Shown here piece by piece: positions 50,305 to 58,445 of a stretch of DNA of 64,000 nucleotides. The position numbers and the translations under genes were made by a program. Under the pieces are notes generated by a model. That model was given only the letters and a program-made list of their open reading frames with translations, ran no database searches and had not been told where the DNA came from. The stretch is from Methylocystis sp. (GTDB lineage Bacteria > Pseudomonadota > Alphaproteobacteria > Rhizobiales > Beijerinckiaceae): contig JADCCX010000014.1 in assembly GCA_020252485.1 (NCBI GenBank), forward strand, positions 1 through 64,000, in the 5' to 3' direction. The first letter of the stretch is position 1. Every line of letters begins with the position of its first letter.

Positions 50305-50793
50305 ATGGACGGAAGCATCAGGACTTTGGCCCAGGAGCTGCTGGAAAGCGGCGTGGGAACGCTCAGCGATCGGGACAAGCGAATCATCGCGCGGATCGCG
50401 AAGCGCCATCACGTCACGCGCAATCTGAACGCCTCGATCGACGAATCGCTGACCATGGGCGAAAAGGTCGCGGATCAGGTGGCGCGCTGGGGCGGCTCAT
50501 GGACCTTCATCATCTGGTTCTTCGTGTTCCTGGGCGTCTGGGCGGCCCTGAATTCGGTGATCCTGGCGGCAGAGTCGCGGTTCGACGCCTATCCCTACAT
50601 CTTCCTGAACCTGCTGCTTTCGATGCTGGCCTCGATCCAGGCGCCGCTGATCCTGATGTCGCAGAACCGGCAGGCGGCCCGCGACCGGACGCAGGCGACG
50701 CTCGACTACGAGATCAACCTCAAGGCCGAGATGGAGATCCTCGAACTGCACCAGAAGATCGACAGGGTTCTGGCATCAGTCGAGAAGGCCTGA
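50305..50793 (+). CDS. DUF1003 membrane protein
   Basis: 162 residues. LTMGEKVADQVARWGGSWTFIIWFFVFLGVWAALN then FDAYPYIFLNLLLSMLASIQAPLILMSQNRQAARDR is DUF1003, with two membrane helices followed by a coiled coil. Function unknown; the family is common in alphaproteobacteria. Its 3' end overlaps moaE by 18 bases on the opposite strand. Confidence 0.9.
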   Translation: MDGSIRTLAQELLESGVGTLSDRDKRIIARIAKRHHVTRNLNASIDESLTMGEKVADQVARWGGSWTFIIWFFVFLGVWAALNSVILAAESRFDAYPYIFLNLLLSMLASIQAPLILMSQNRQAARDRTQATLDYEINLKAEMEILELHQKIDRVLASVEKA

Positions 50794-51240
50794 CCATTTT
50801 TCGAGAGCGCGGTCATCGGCGTCCTTCGCCTCCACCCAGGCGCCGGACGTCCCGTCGCGGCGGTGCTCCTTCTTCCAGAAGGGGGCGCGGGTCTTGAGAT
50901 AATCCATCAGAAACTCCGCTGCGGCGAAGGCCGCCGCGCGATGCCGCGATGCCGTGACGACCAGCACGATATTGCCCCCCGGCGCGATCTTGCCGTAGCG
51001 ATGCACGAGGATCGCGCCATCAAGCGGCCAACGCGCCCGGGACGCAGCCAGAACGCGGTTCATTTCCGCCTCGGCCATTCCCGGATAATGCTCCAGCTCC
51101 AGCGCCGCCAGCGTCCCCTCTTCATCCCGGCAAAGCCCCGTGAAGGTGACGACCGCGCCGATGTCGGTCCGGCCCGCCGTCAGCCGGACATGTTCGGCGG
51201 CGGCATCGAAATCCTCGGCCTGAACGCGGACGGTGAACAT
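50776..51240 (-). CDS. moaE: Molybdopterin synthase catalytic subunit MoaE
   Basis: 154 residues. IGAVVTFTGLCRDEEGTLAALELEHYPGMAEAEM, then VHRYGKIAPGGNIVLVVTASRHRAAAFAAAEFLMDYLKTRAPFWKKEHRRDG with the catalytic lysines (KTRAPFWKKE). It converts cyclic pyranopterin monophosphate to molybdopterin with MoaD as sulphur donor. The start overlaps the moaD stop (ATGA). Last in a pgsA-moaD-moaE operon. Confidence 0.96.
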   Translation of the reverse strand: MFTVRVQAEDFDAAAEHVRLTAGRTDIGAVVTFTGLCRDEEGTLAALELEHYPGMAEAEMNRVLAASRARWPLDGAILVHRYGKIAPGGNIVLVVTASRHRAAAFAAAEFLMDYLKTRAPFWKKEHRRDGTSGAWVEAKDADDRALEKWSGLLD

Positions 51241-51494
51241 CAGCCGCCCGTCATCGGCGGGAAGAAGGCGATCTCCCGGGCGCCCGCGACCGAGGCGTCA
51301 TGCTTCACATGCGTCCTGTCGATGGCGGCGCGGATCAAGGGTCCGTTCTCGAACGCATAGGCATATTCCTCGCCGCGGCCGGCAAGCCAGACGATAAGGT
51401 CTGCGATGGTGGTGACGCTGGCCGGCAAATCGACGGATTCCTCCGGCTTGCCGACCCGCTCGCGCACCCAGGCGAAATAGACCAGTTTGACCAT
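51240..51494 (-). CDS. moaD: Molybdopterin synthase sulphur carrier MoaD
   Basis: 84 residues. Ubiquitin-like fold; VKLVYFAWVRERVGKPEESVDLP at the start and the C-terminal GAREIAFFPPMTGG with the di-Gly that becomes thiocarboxylated. ATG 51494 overlaps the pgsA stop by one base (ATGA), and its own stop overlaps moaE, so the three are translationally coupled. Confidence 0.95.
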   Translation of the reverse strand: MVKLVYFAWVRERVGKPEESVDLPASVTTIADLIVWLAGRGEEYAYAFENGPLIRAAIDRTHVKHDASVAGAREIAFFPPMTGG

Positions 51495-52099
51495 CACGGA
51501 TCCTTATCATCCTCCGCGAGGATATGCTTGATGCCGGAGCGGAAATAATCCCAGCCGCTATAGAGCGTCAGCCCCGCTGCAACCCACAAGAGCGTGAGAC
51601 CGATCTGGAGCGTCCAGCCCTCGGGGAGGACGGCATCACCCGCCGGGCCGGCAATGAGGAAGCCGATGGCAACGAGCTGCGCCGTGGTCTTCCATTTTGC
51701 GATCTGCGTGACAGGAACGGAAACCCTGAGCTCCGCCAGAAATTCCCTCAGCCCCGAAACCAGGATCTCCCGCGACAGGATGATGATCGCCGCCCAAAGC
51801 GACCAGGATGTGATGGTCTCGTCGGCCACGAGCATCAGGAGCGCCGCAGCGACCAGCAGCTTGTCGGCGATCGGATCGAGCATGCGGCCAATGGCGGAAT
51901 ATTGATGCCAGGCCCGCGCGAAATAGCCGTCGAAATAATCCGTGATTGCGGCCGCCACGAAAAACCCGAGCGCCCACCAGCGCATCTCGTCCTCGCGCGG
52001 CCAGAAGAGAAGCGCCACGATCGCAGGCACAGCCAGAATGCGCAGATAGGTCAGCACATTCGGCAGCGAGAAGGGGTGGCTCTTGCGGTGCGGGGTCAT
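51494..52099 (-). CDS. pgsA: CDP-diacylglycerol-glycerol-3-phosphate 3-phosphatidyltransferase
   Basis: 201 residues, four to five membrane helices. The CDP-alcohol phosphotransferase motif D-x2-D-G-x2-A-R-x8-G-x3-D-x3-D is ITDYFDGYFARAWHQYSAIGRMLDPIADKLL. It makes phosphatidylglycerol phosphate, precursor of PG and cardiolipin. In Rhizobiales pgsA-moaD-moaE usually follows uvrC directly; here uvrC is 8 kb away on the opposite strand. Confidence 0.95.
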   Translation of the reverse strand: MTPHRKSHPFSLPNVLTYLRILAVPAIVALLFWPREDEMRWWALGFFVAAAITDYFDGYFARAWHQYSAIGRMLDPIADKLLVAAALLMLVADETITSWSLWAAIIILSREILVSGLREFLAELRVSVPVTQIAKWKTTAQLVAIGFLIAGPAGDAVLPEGWTLQIGLTLLWVAAGLTLYSGWDYFRSGIKHILAEDDKDP

Positions 52100-52295
52100 G
52101 CGATCGCGGCAGGTTGAGATATCGCTCGATTCGCCCCCGAGGAAGCGGTTTCATCATGATACGTAACGCGAACGGGGCCAAGAACAAACTTCGGCGTTGC
52201 CGTCAGCCCGCGCGCACCGCCCGGGAACGCGTCATTGCCCGTTCATCAGAACGCTGGCAGAGGCTGCCGAACCATGACGATAGAGGTTCGACCCC

Positions 52296-52697
52296 ATGTT
52301 TTCCGTTGAAGTGCGTGACCGCATCATGATCGCCCATTCGCTGCCCGATCCCTTCTTCGGGCCAGCGCAGAACAAACATGGCGCGACCTTCGTCGTGGAT
52401 GTCGCCTTCTATCGGGAGAAGATGACAGCGCAGAACGTCGTGGTCGATATCGGCGCTGCGCTCGACGTGCTCAACCGGACGTTGAAACCCCTCGCTTATC
52501 AGGACCTCGACACCCTGCCGCAATTCAAGGGAATCCTGACAACGACAGAGTTCCTTTGCAAATATGTTTTCGATGCGATGGCCGCAGCCGCGAAGGGCGG
52601 CGCGCTTGGCGCTGACGGACAGGGGCTCACGAAAATCCGTGTGACCCTGCATGAAACCGATCTCGCGCGCGCCGCCTATGAAGGCGCGGTTGCTTGA
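52296..52697 (+). CDS. 6-pyruvoyl-tetrahydropterin synthase (QueD/PTPS) homologue lacking catalytic residues
   Basis: 133 residues. The fold is recognisable: IMIAHSLPDPF (zinc His14), NKHGATFVVDVAFY (His28, but Ala30 where the third zinc His of HGH should be), VVDIGAALDVLNRTL (the VxDF-like strand), LPQFKGILTTTEFLCKYVFDAM and KIRVTLHET (substrate Glu). The catalytic Cys preceding HGH and the D-H-H of the usual DHH(Y/R)LND are missing (LAYQDLDTLP). It may bind a pterin without the normal chemistry. It overlaps the next gene by 4 bases. Confidence 0.72.
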   Translation: MFSVEVRDRIMIAHSLPDPFFGPAQNKHGATFVVDVAFYREKMTAQNVVVDIGAALDVLNRTLKPLAYQDLDTLPQFKGILTTTEFLCKYVFDAMAAAAKGGALGADGQGLTKIRVTLHETDLARAAYEGAVA

Positions 52698-53734
52698 TCG
52701 CTGTCGCCTTCTGCATCCCTGGCAATATCGGGCTGCCGACCGGCGGCTATCGCTACGACCGGGAGATTCTGGCGCGGCTCCCGGCATTGGGCGTAGCCTG
52801 CGCGCATGTTGCGCTGGACGGCAGCTTCCCATTTCCTTCTCCTGTGGTGCTGGCCGATTCAGAGAGCGTTCTGCGGTCAATCGACCAGAACAGGCTGCTC
52901 CTCATCGACGGTCTGGCGCTGGGCGCGATGCCCGCCGCCATGATCGCCGCGCTGCCGCATCGCGTGGTCGCGCTCGTCCACCATCCACTCGGTTTGGAGG
53001 CCGGGCTCGCTCCCGAGCAGGCGCAGCAACTGCTCGCCAACGAGAAGGCCGTGCTCGGCTGCGTCCGCCATGTCATCGTGACGAGCGCCACGACCAGAGA
53101 CCTGCTCATCTCCGATTTCGCCGTGGCCGAACGATCGATCACCGTCGCGGAACCGGGAACCGACCGGGCTGCGCGGAGCGCCGGCGGCGGCGATCCCGTC
53201 CGGATTCTCGCGGTGGGCGCCGTTTCGCCCCGCAAGGCCTATGACCTGCTCGTCGAAGCCCTTGCTCCCCTGACCGATCTTGACTGGCGGCTGACCATCG
53301 CCGGATCGCTGACCCTGGCGCCCGAGGCCGTGAGCCAGCTTCAGGCGGCCATCGTCCGCGCCGGTCTGGCGGAGCGCATCACGCTCGCCGGCGCCCTGAG
53401 CGAGCCCGAACTGGATGCGCTTTACGCGAAAGCAGACCTGTTCGCGATGTCCTCCCTGTTCGAAGGCTATGGCATGGCGCTGACGGAAGCGCTGGCGCAT
53501 GGCCTGCCGATCGTCTCGTCAACCGGCGGGGCGGCCGCCGCAACGCTGCCCGAGGCCGCAGCGCTCAAGATTCCGCCCGGCGACGTGCCGGCTTTGCGTA
53601 CGGCGCTGGCCCGCGTGATCGCCGACAAGGCCTTGCGGCGGCGCATGGCCGATGCCAGTTGGGCGGCGGCGGCGCTGTTGCCCGCATGGGATGACACGGC
53701 GCGCGAGATCGCCGACGTTCTGAAGTCGATCTGA
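52694..53734 (+). CDS. GT4-family glycosyltransferase
   Basis: 346 residues from a TTG at 52694 overlapping the upstream stop. GT-B fold: N-terminal IPGNIGLPTGGYRYDREIL, C-terminal RILAVGAVSPRKAYDLLVEAL and SSLFEGYGMALTEALAHGLPIVSS, the E-x7-E nucleotide-sugar motif of GT4. Retaining glycosyl transfer; the acceptor is unknown. It is flanked by the pterin-synthase-like gene and a methyltransferase in one operon, suggesting a glycosylated, methylated small molecule. Confidence 0.88.
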   Translation: MIAVAFCIPGNIGLPTGGYRYDREILARLPALGVACAHVALDGSFPFPSPVVLADSESVLRSIDQNRLLLIDGLALGAMPAAMIAALPHRVVALVHHPLGLEAGLAPEQAQQLLANEKAVLGCVRHVIVTSATTRDLLISDFAVAERSITVAEPGTDRAARSAGGGDPVRILAVGAVSPRKAYDLLVEALAPLTDLDWRLTIAGSLTLAPEAVSQLQAAIVRAGLAERITLAGALSEPELDALYAKADLFAMSSLFEGYGMALTEALAHGLPIVSSTGGAAAATLPEAAALKIPPGDVPALRTALARVIADKALRRRMADASWAAAALLPAWDDTAREIADVLKSI

Positions 53735-53746
53735 GGAGTTTGCCGC

Positions 53747-54589
53747 ATGAGTTTCAGCGCTGAATGGCTGTCGCTTCGGGAGCCGGCCGACCACGCCGCG
53801 CTGAATGCAGATGTGCGCCAGGCGCTGAGGCGGCGTTTCGAGGGCCGCGACGCTATTGCCGTGGTCGATCTTGGCTGCGGCGCGGGCTCGAACCTCAGGG
53901 GAACCTGGGCGGCCCTTCCGGCGCGGCAATCCTGGACGTTGGTCGATTATGACGCCCGGCTGCTTGCTGCGGCGCGGGAAAAGCTGATCGAATGGGCCGA
54001 TGCGGCCTCCATCTCCGGCGATGCGCTCAGCCTTCGCAAGGGCAGCGCCACGCTGGAGGTGAGCTTCCGCCAGGTCGATCTTTCCGGAGGCAATTTCGCC
54101 GGGGTGACGGAGGGCGCCGATCTCGTCACGGCGGCGGCGCTGTTCGATCTCGTCTCGCCCTCCGGCATCGAGGCGCTGGCCGCCTCGCTCGCCGCCCGCG
54201 GGCAGACCTTCTTCACGGTCCTGACCTACGATGGCGAGGCAAGCTGGCGCCCCTCGCACCCCGCCGACTCCGCTATTCTGGCGGCATTCAACGCCCATCA
54301 GACGAGCGACAAGGGCTTCGGGCCTGCCGCCGGACCGGGCGCAACCGACGCGCTGGCCAAGGCGTTCCACCGGCGCGGATATGGCGTCCTGCGCGGCGCA
54401 AGCCCCTGGTTGCTCGACCGCTCCTTCGCCCGATTGCGGGCGGAGCTGGACCGCGGGTTCGCCAATGCCGCCCTCGAGACCGGCCTTGTGCCGTCCGGGG
54501 ACGTTTCCGCCTGGCTGGCGCATCGCCTCGCGGGCGGCGAGCGCCTGTCGATCATCGGCCACGAGGATCTGCTGGCGACTCCGGAGTGA
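53747..54589 (+). CDS. Class I SAM-dependent methyltransferase
   Basis: 280 residues. Motif I VVDLGCGAGSNLRGTWAALP, acidic end of strand 2 TLVDYDARLLAAA, motif for strand 4 ADLVTAAALFDLVSP. The C-terminal 80 residues are unrecognised (FHRRGYGVLRGASPWLLDRSFARL). It lacks features that would name the substrate. Third gene of the operon, 12 bases after the glycosyltransferase; ATG 53747 follows GAGGAG. Confidence 0.87.
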   Translation: MSFSAEWLSLREPADHAALNADVRQALRRRFEGRDAIAVVDLGCGAGSNLRGTWAALPARQSWTLVDYDARLLAAAREKLIEWADAASISGDALSLRKGSATLEVSFRQVDLSGGNFAGVTEGADLVTAAALFDLVSPSGIEALAASLAARGQTFFTVLTYDGEASWRPSHPADSAILAAFNAHQTSDKGFGPAAGPGATDALAKAFHRRGYGVLRGASPWLLDRSFARLRAELDRGFANAALETGLVPSGDVSAWLAHRLAGGERLSIIGHEDLLATPE

Positions 54590-54597
54590 GGTCTCGC

Positions 54598-55176
54598 CTA
54601 GCGGGGCTTCAGGCCCGGCAGCATCCGCCGCAGCACATTGTCCTTGCGGATGAAGTGATGGAACAACGCCGCGCCGATATGGACAACGACAAGCCCCGTC
54701 AGGAGGAAAGCCCCGAGCTTGTGAAACGTGAAAATTGTTTCGGCGAGCTTGTCATTGGGCGCAGTAAGGGCGGGAAGGCTGAGGCCGAACGGAATGCCCA
54801 GCGCCGGATAGAGTGAAACGCCGATCCATCCCAGCAGCGGCACGACAAGCAGCAGGCCGTAGAGAACCCAATGGACGAGGTGAGACGCTGTCTTCTGCAG
54901 CGGGGCGAGCGTCGGCTCGTTCTTTGGCGCTCCCTTGATGAACCGGAAGGCGAGCCGCGCCACGACGATCCACAGCAGGATGAACCCCGCCAGCTTGTGA
55001 TTGGAGTAGAGTGTGTTGGTGAATGCGTCAAAGTTGGTCGCCTCGCCGCGATACACCATATACATTCCGACCGGCACGAGGATGAAGACGAAGACGGCCG
55101 TGACCCAGTGGAAATGCCGCGCTCCTGCCGGATAGGTCCCGGGATTGCCACTTGTCTCCAACTTGCTTTCCGCCAT
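54598..55176 (-). CDS. Cytochrome b561-type membrane protein
   Basis: 192 residues, four membrane helices. ARHFHWVTAVFVFILVPVGMY with His ligands, NHKLAGFILLWIVVARLAFRF (His), HLVHWVLYGLLLVVPLLGW (His) and FHKLGAFLLTGLVVVHIGAALFHHF (His) are the cytochrome b561 heme ligands. It probably oxidises quinol or transfers electrons to superoxide in the membrane (CybB-like). Convergent with the methyltransferase operon. Confidence 0.92.
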   Translation of the reverse strand: MAESKLETSGNPGTYPAGARHFHWVTAVFVFILVPVGMYMVYRGEATNFDAFTNTLYSNHKLAGFILLWIVVARLAFRFIKGAPKNEPTLAPLQKTASHLVHWVLYGLLLVVPLLGWIGVSLYPALGIPFGLSLPALTAPNDKLAETIFTFHKLGAFLLTGLVVVHIGAALFHHFIRKDNVLRRMLPGLKPR

Positions 55177-55212
55177 GTCGAACCTCCGATTGATCAGGGG
55201 ACTATCTCACCG

Positions 55213-55228
55213 TTAACGCGGCTTTAAC
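55213..55228. promoter_or_regulatory. Candidate CtrA binding site
   Basis: TTAA (55213-55216), CGCGGCT, TTAAC (55224-55228) matches the full CtrA consensus TTAA-N7-TTAAC without mismatch. It lies in the divergent gap between cytochrome b561 and the polysaccharide deacetylase, 73 bases from the deacetylase start. Confidence 0.5.
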
Positions 55229-55256
55229 ACAAGAGGGTTTCGGTGGAGGAGGAGCC

Positions 55257-55304
55257 ATGGCGCGCGATTCGACGCGCCGGACGGCAATCGTTGCGGAGCC
55301 ATGA
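55257..55304 (+). CDS. 15-codon upstream ORF coupled to the deacetylase
   Basis: ATG 55257 to TGA 55302-55304 encodes [15 protein letters not shown]. It has an excellent ribosome binding site (GGAGGAGGAG at 55245-55254), and its stop overlaps the deacetylase ATG at 55301 (ATGA). Expression of the main gene is therefore probably by translational coupling. Whether the peptide has a function is unknown. Confidence 0.4.
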   Translation: MARDSTRRTAIVAEP

Positions 55305-56512
55305 CGGCGAACGACCTCACCATTCCCCTGGGGCAGGGGCGCGACGCAGGCAAGCCGCTGCGCCGGAAACTTCCGCTCGGCAAGCTGCTGGCGGGCCTCT
55401 GTCTTTGCCTGCTTGCCGGCATTGGCGGCCTCGTCGCCTTCACCAGCGATCCGCTGGGCGGCGAACCCGTCGCCACGGCGTCGATACAGAAGCCTGCCCT
55501 AACCACTTCGACGGCGACCAAAGAAACCAAGACCCCTGCCGATACAGCGAACGTCAAGCATCTGCCTGCCGATGAATCGTCGCAGCAACGCCAAGCGGCT
55601 GCAGACCTTGAAACGGAGTCTGGCGTCAGGGTCACGCGTCAGAACGGCCAGGCGCCCGGCTCCGTCGTCATCCGCGTGCCGGATGCGCAGCCCACGATCC
55701 GCCTGGCGACGGCGCCAGACAGGCGTCTTGTCGAACGCGGGCGCCATGGCAACCTGCCGAAGATCGGACCGGACGGCCTTCGGCCTGCCGACGTTTACGC
55801 CAGACCTGTAACGCCCCAGCAGCGCGCGGCCCCGATCCGGATCGCGCTCGTGATGGGGAGCCTCGGCATCAGCGCTAACGCGACGCAGGATGCGATCCAG
55901 CGGTTGCCCCCCAACATCAGCCTTGCTTTCGCGCCCTACGGAGCCGATCTTGAGCGCCAGGTGGCGCGAGCGCGCGAGGATGGCCATGAGGTGCTGCTGC
56001 AGGCTCCGATGGAACCCTTCGATTATCCCGACAATGATCCAGGACCGCATACGCTGGTCGCCAGTCTGCCGACGGACCAGAACATGGATCGGCTGTATTG
56101 GCTGCTCACGCGCTTTCCGGGTTATGTCGGCATCATCAATTTCATGGGCGGGCGCTTCACCGCTAACGATGCGGTGCTGGCGCCGGTGATGAAGGAGCTG
56201 GCCCAGCGGGGCCTGCTTTATGTGGATGACGGCTCGTCAGGCCGCTCGCTCGCGCCGCAGGCAGCCGCAAGCTCCGGCGTCTCGGCCGCCCGGGCCGACG
56301 TGGTGATCGACGCCGTCCAGCGCGGGTCTGAAATCGATGCGGCGCTGGCGCGGCTGGAGAAGATCGCGCGCGAGAAGGGCACGGCCGTCGGCTATGGCGC
56401 GGCGCTCCCGGTGACGATCGAACGCCTCAGCCGCTGGGCGAAGGCGGCTGAAAGCCGGGGAATCACGCTGGTGCCGGTCAGCGCTCTGGTATCCTCGCCG
56501 CGCAAGAGTTAG
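55301..56512 (+). CDS. Divergent polysaccharide deacetylase family protein (YibQ-like)
   Basis: 403 residues. N-terminal membrane anchor at about 26-46 ([19 protein letters not shown]), a Thr/Lys/Pro linker to about 170, then the NodB-like barrel: [75 protein letters not shown] and [32 protein letters not shown]. It should act on cell-wall or capsule polysaccharide in the periplasm. rppH follows within 11 bases. Confidence 0.93.
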   Translation: MTANDLTIPLGQGRDAGKPLRRKLPLGKLLAGLCLCLLAGIGGLVAFTSDPLGGEPVATASIQKPALTTSTATKETKTPADTANVKHLPADESSQQRQAAADLETESGVRVTRQNGQAPGSVVIRVPDAQPTIRLATAPDRRLVERGRHGNLPKIGPDGLRPADVYARPVTPQQRAAPIRIALVMGSLGISANATQDAIQRLPPNISLAFAPYGADLERQVARAREDGHEVLLQAPMEPFDYPDNDPGPHTLVASLPTDQNMDRLYWLLTRFPGYVGIINFMGGRFTANDAVLAPVMKELAQRGLLYVDDGSSGRSLAPQAAASSGVSAARADVVIDAVQRGSEIDAALARLEKIAREKGTAVGYGAALPVTIERLSRWAKAAESRGITLVPVSALVSSPRKS

Positions 56513-56523
56513 TGGCTATTTCC

Positions 56524-57036
56524 ATGACGCGGAAACCTGAAGACGCACCCTATCGGCGTTGCGTCGGCATCATGCTGATCAACAAGGCCGGCCTCGTCTG
56601 GATCGGGGATCGCCGAAAGGATTCCACGCCCGAGCATGTGAACGCCCGATACTCCTGGCAGATGCCGCAAGGGGGCCTCGACCGTGGCGAGAACCCCTAT
56701 CATGCCGCCTTGCGCGAATTGTCCGAGGAGACGTCTGTCACCTCGACATCGCTCCTCGCCGAAGCGCCGGACTGGTACAGCTACGATTTGCCGCTCGACG
56801 TCGCGACCCAGAGCTGGAAGGGGCGCTACCGCGGGCAGACGCAGAAATGGTTCGCGCTCCGGTTCGAAGGCGAGGACAGCGAGATCAACGTGCTGTCGCC
56901 CAACGGTGGCCACCGGCCCGAGTTTTCGGGCTGGCGCTGGGAGCGCATGGAGAAGCTTCCCGGCCTGATCATCCCATTCAAACGGCCCGTTTACGAGAAG
57001 GTTGTGGAGGCCTTCCGGCATCTGGGGGCGAAATAG
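56524..57036 (+). CDS. rppH: RNA pyrophosphohydrolase
   Basis: 170 residues from ATG 56524. Nudix box [23 protein letters not shown] (G-x5-E-x7-R-E-x2-E-E), preceded by SWQMPQGG, and ending [16 protein letters not shown], all RppH. It removes pyrophosphate from mRNA 5' ends to start decay. A GTG at 56512 would overlap the deacetylase stop. The deacetylase-rppH order is conserved in Rhizobiales. Confidence 0.96.
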   Translation: MTRKPEDAPYRRCVGIMLINKAGLVWIGDRRKDSTPEHVNARYSWQMPQGGLDRGENPYHAALRELSEETSVTSTSLLAEAPDWYSYDLPLDVATQSWKGRYRGQTQKWFALRFEGEDSEINVLSPNGGHRPEFSGWRWERMEKLPGLIIPFKRPVYEKVVEAFRHLGAK

Positions 57037-57048
57037 GATAGCGAGGAT

Positions 57049-57071
57049 GCAGCGCGGCCGAGCCGCGCTGC
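57049..57071. terminator. Strong hairpin between rppH and the DUF2158 gene
   Basis: GCAGCGCGGC (57049-57058), CGA, GCCGCGCTGC (57062-57071), perfect 10-bp stem in a convergent gap. No T-run on either side, so termination would rely on the stem or Rho. Confidence 0.5.
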
Positions 57072-57111
57072 GCATTCCAGGACGTTACCGGACGAACCTT
57101 GGGAAAAAGAC

Positions 57112-57399
57112 TCAGGCGGCTTTCTTGCCGTCCTCTTCTTCCTCGGAATCGTCGTCTTCGGATTCTTCTTCTTCCGAATCCTCGTCGTCGCCGTTCTCAT
57201 GATCTTCGTCGTCACCGATTTCAGCGGGCATCAGGGCAACGACCGGCAGCATCGTTTCCTTGAATTCGCCAAGCTCGTCCGAAAAAAACACGCAATGGAC
57301 GTGGTCACCCGCCTGACCCAGGACCGTGAGCCCGGGACCGCCCGACTTCAACGCAACGATGGCGCCTACTTCAAACATATCAATCTTCATTTTAGGCAT
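57112..57399 (-). CDS. DUF2158 (YodC-like) protein with a long acidic tail
   Basis: 95 residues from ATG 57399. The N-terminal half MPKMKIDMFEVGAIVALKSGGPGLTVLGQAGDHVHCVFFSDELGEFKETMLPVVAL is the YodC/DUF2158 SH3-like module. Residues about 62-92 are almost only Asp and Glu (GDDEDHENGDDEDSEEEESE and on) with a final KKAA. The tail is encoded by GAA/GAT-rich repeats. Function unknown; a DNA- or RNA-mimic tail or chaperone contact is speculation. Confidence 0.78.
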   Translation of the reverse strand: MPKMKIDMFEVGAIVALKSGGPGLTVLGQAGDHVHCVFFSDELGEFKETMLPVVALMPAEIGDDEDHENGDDEDSEEEESEDDDSEEEEDGKKAA

Positions 57400-57585
57400 G
57401 ATAAATCCCTCGCTGGTTGGAACATCCCGGCAATGACGGAGAAGGATGAAAGCGGTGCGACATCCCGGTGACGGGACCATGTCATCACGCGGCTTGCCCC
57501 AATTTCAGCCCGCTCATCGACAAGGGGGATGCCTGCGACTAATGCAGTCCGGCTGGGAATGTCCGCTTGCTGCCGGAGAGGTGCG

Positions 57586-58434
57586 ATGGCCGCGTTTGTC
57601 TCGTTACAGGAAGCCGTCGCCGCCCATGTGCGTGATGGCGACAGCGTCGCAATGGAGGGCTTCACGCATCTCATCCCCTATGCGGCCGGCCATGAGGTAA
57701 TTCGCCAGCAGCGGCGGGGTCTGACGCTGATCCGCATGACGACGGATATCCTCTACGATCAGATGATCGGCATGGGCTGCGCAGCGCGCCTCGTCTTCTC
57801 CTGGGGCGGCAATCCGGGCGTCGGCTCCCTGCACCGCATGCGCGATGCGGTGGAGAACCACTGGCCGCACAAGCTCGAACTCACCGAGCACAGCCATGCC
57901 GCGATGGCGAATGCCTATGAGGCCGGGGCCGCCAACCTGCCCTTCGCCATGCTGCGCGGCTATATCGGCGCCGATCTGCCAAAGGTGAACCCGTCGATCA
58001 AATCGATCACCTGTCCCTATACCGGGGAAGTGCTGGCGACCGTGCCGGCGATCCGCCCGGATGTCGCGATCATCCATGCGCTGAGAGCCGACCGGCAGGG
58101 GAACGTCCTGCTGGAAGGCATCACCGGCGTGCAGAAGGAGGCGGTGCTGGCCGCCAAACGCTCCATCGTCACCGTCGAGGAGATCGTCGAGGATTTCGGC
58201 CCCCGCAACGCCAATGCTGTGATCCTGCCGCACTGGACGATCGGCGCCATCGTCACCGTGGCGGGCGGGGCGCATCCCTCCTACGCGCATGGCTATTACA
58301 AGCGCGACAATGCCTTCTACATTGCCTGGGACGCCATATCGCGCGACCGTGACACGTTCCTGGCCTGGATGGAGGAGAATGTCATGCGGGCGGGGCCCGA
58401 AGCTTTCGCCGCAAGGCCGCCGAAAGCCGCGTGA
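57586..58434 (+). CDS. pcaI: CoA-transferase subunit A, probably 3-oxoadipate CoA-transferase (PcaI)
   Basis: 282 residues from ATG 57586 (GAGAGGTGCG before it). VRDGDSVAMEGFTHLIPYAAGHEVIRQ and RMTTDILYDQMIGMGCAARLVFSWGGNPGVGSL are glutaconate/3-oxoadipate CoA-transferase A motifs. With the B subunit it moves CoA from succinyl-CoA to 3-oxoadipate in the beta-ketoadipate pathway. Followed by pcaJ and pcaF, which supports PcaI over glutaconate CoA-transferase, though the chain is glutaconate-like in length. Confidence 0.88.
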   Translation: MAAFVSLQEAVAAHVRDGDSVAMEGFTHLIPYAAGHEVIRQQRRGLTLIRMTTDILYDQMIGMGCAARLVFSWGGNPGVGSLHRMRDAVENHWPHKLELTEHSHAAMANAYEAGAANLPFAMLRGYIGADLPKVNPSIKSITCPYTGEVLATVPAIRPDVAIIHALRADRQGNVLLEGITGVQKEAVLAAKRSIVTVEEIVEDFGPRNANAVILPHWTIGAIVTVAGGAHPSYAHGYYKRDNAFYIAWDAISRDRDTFLAWMEENVMRAGPEAFAARPPKAA

Positions 58435-58445
58435 GGAGATCGACA

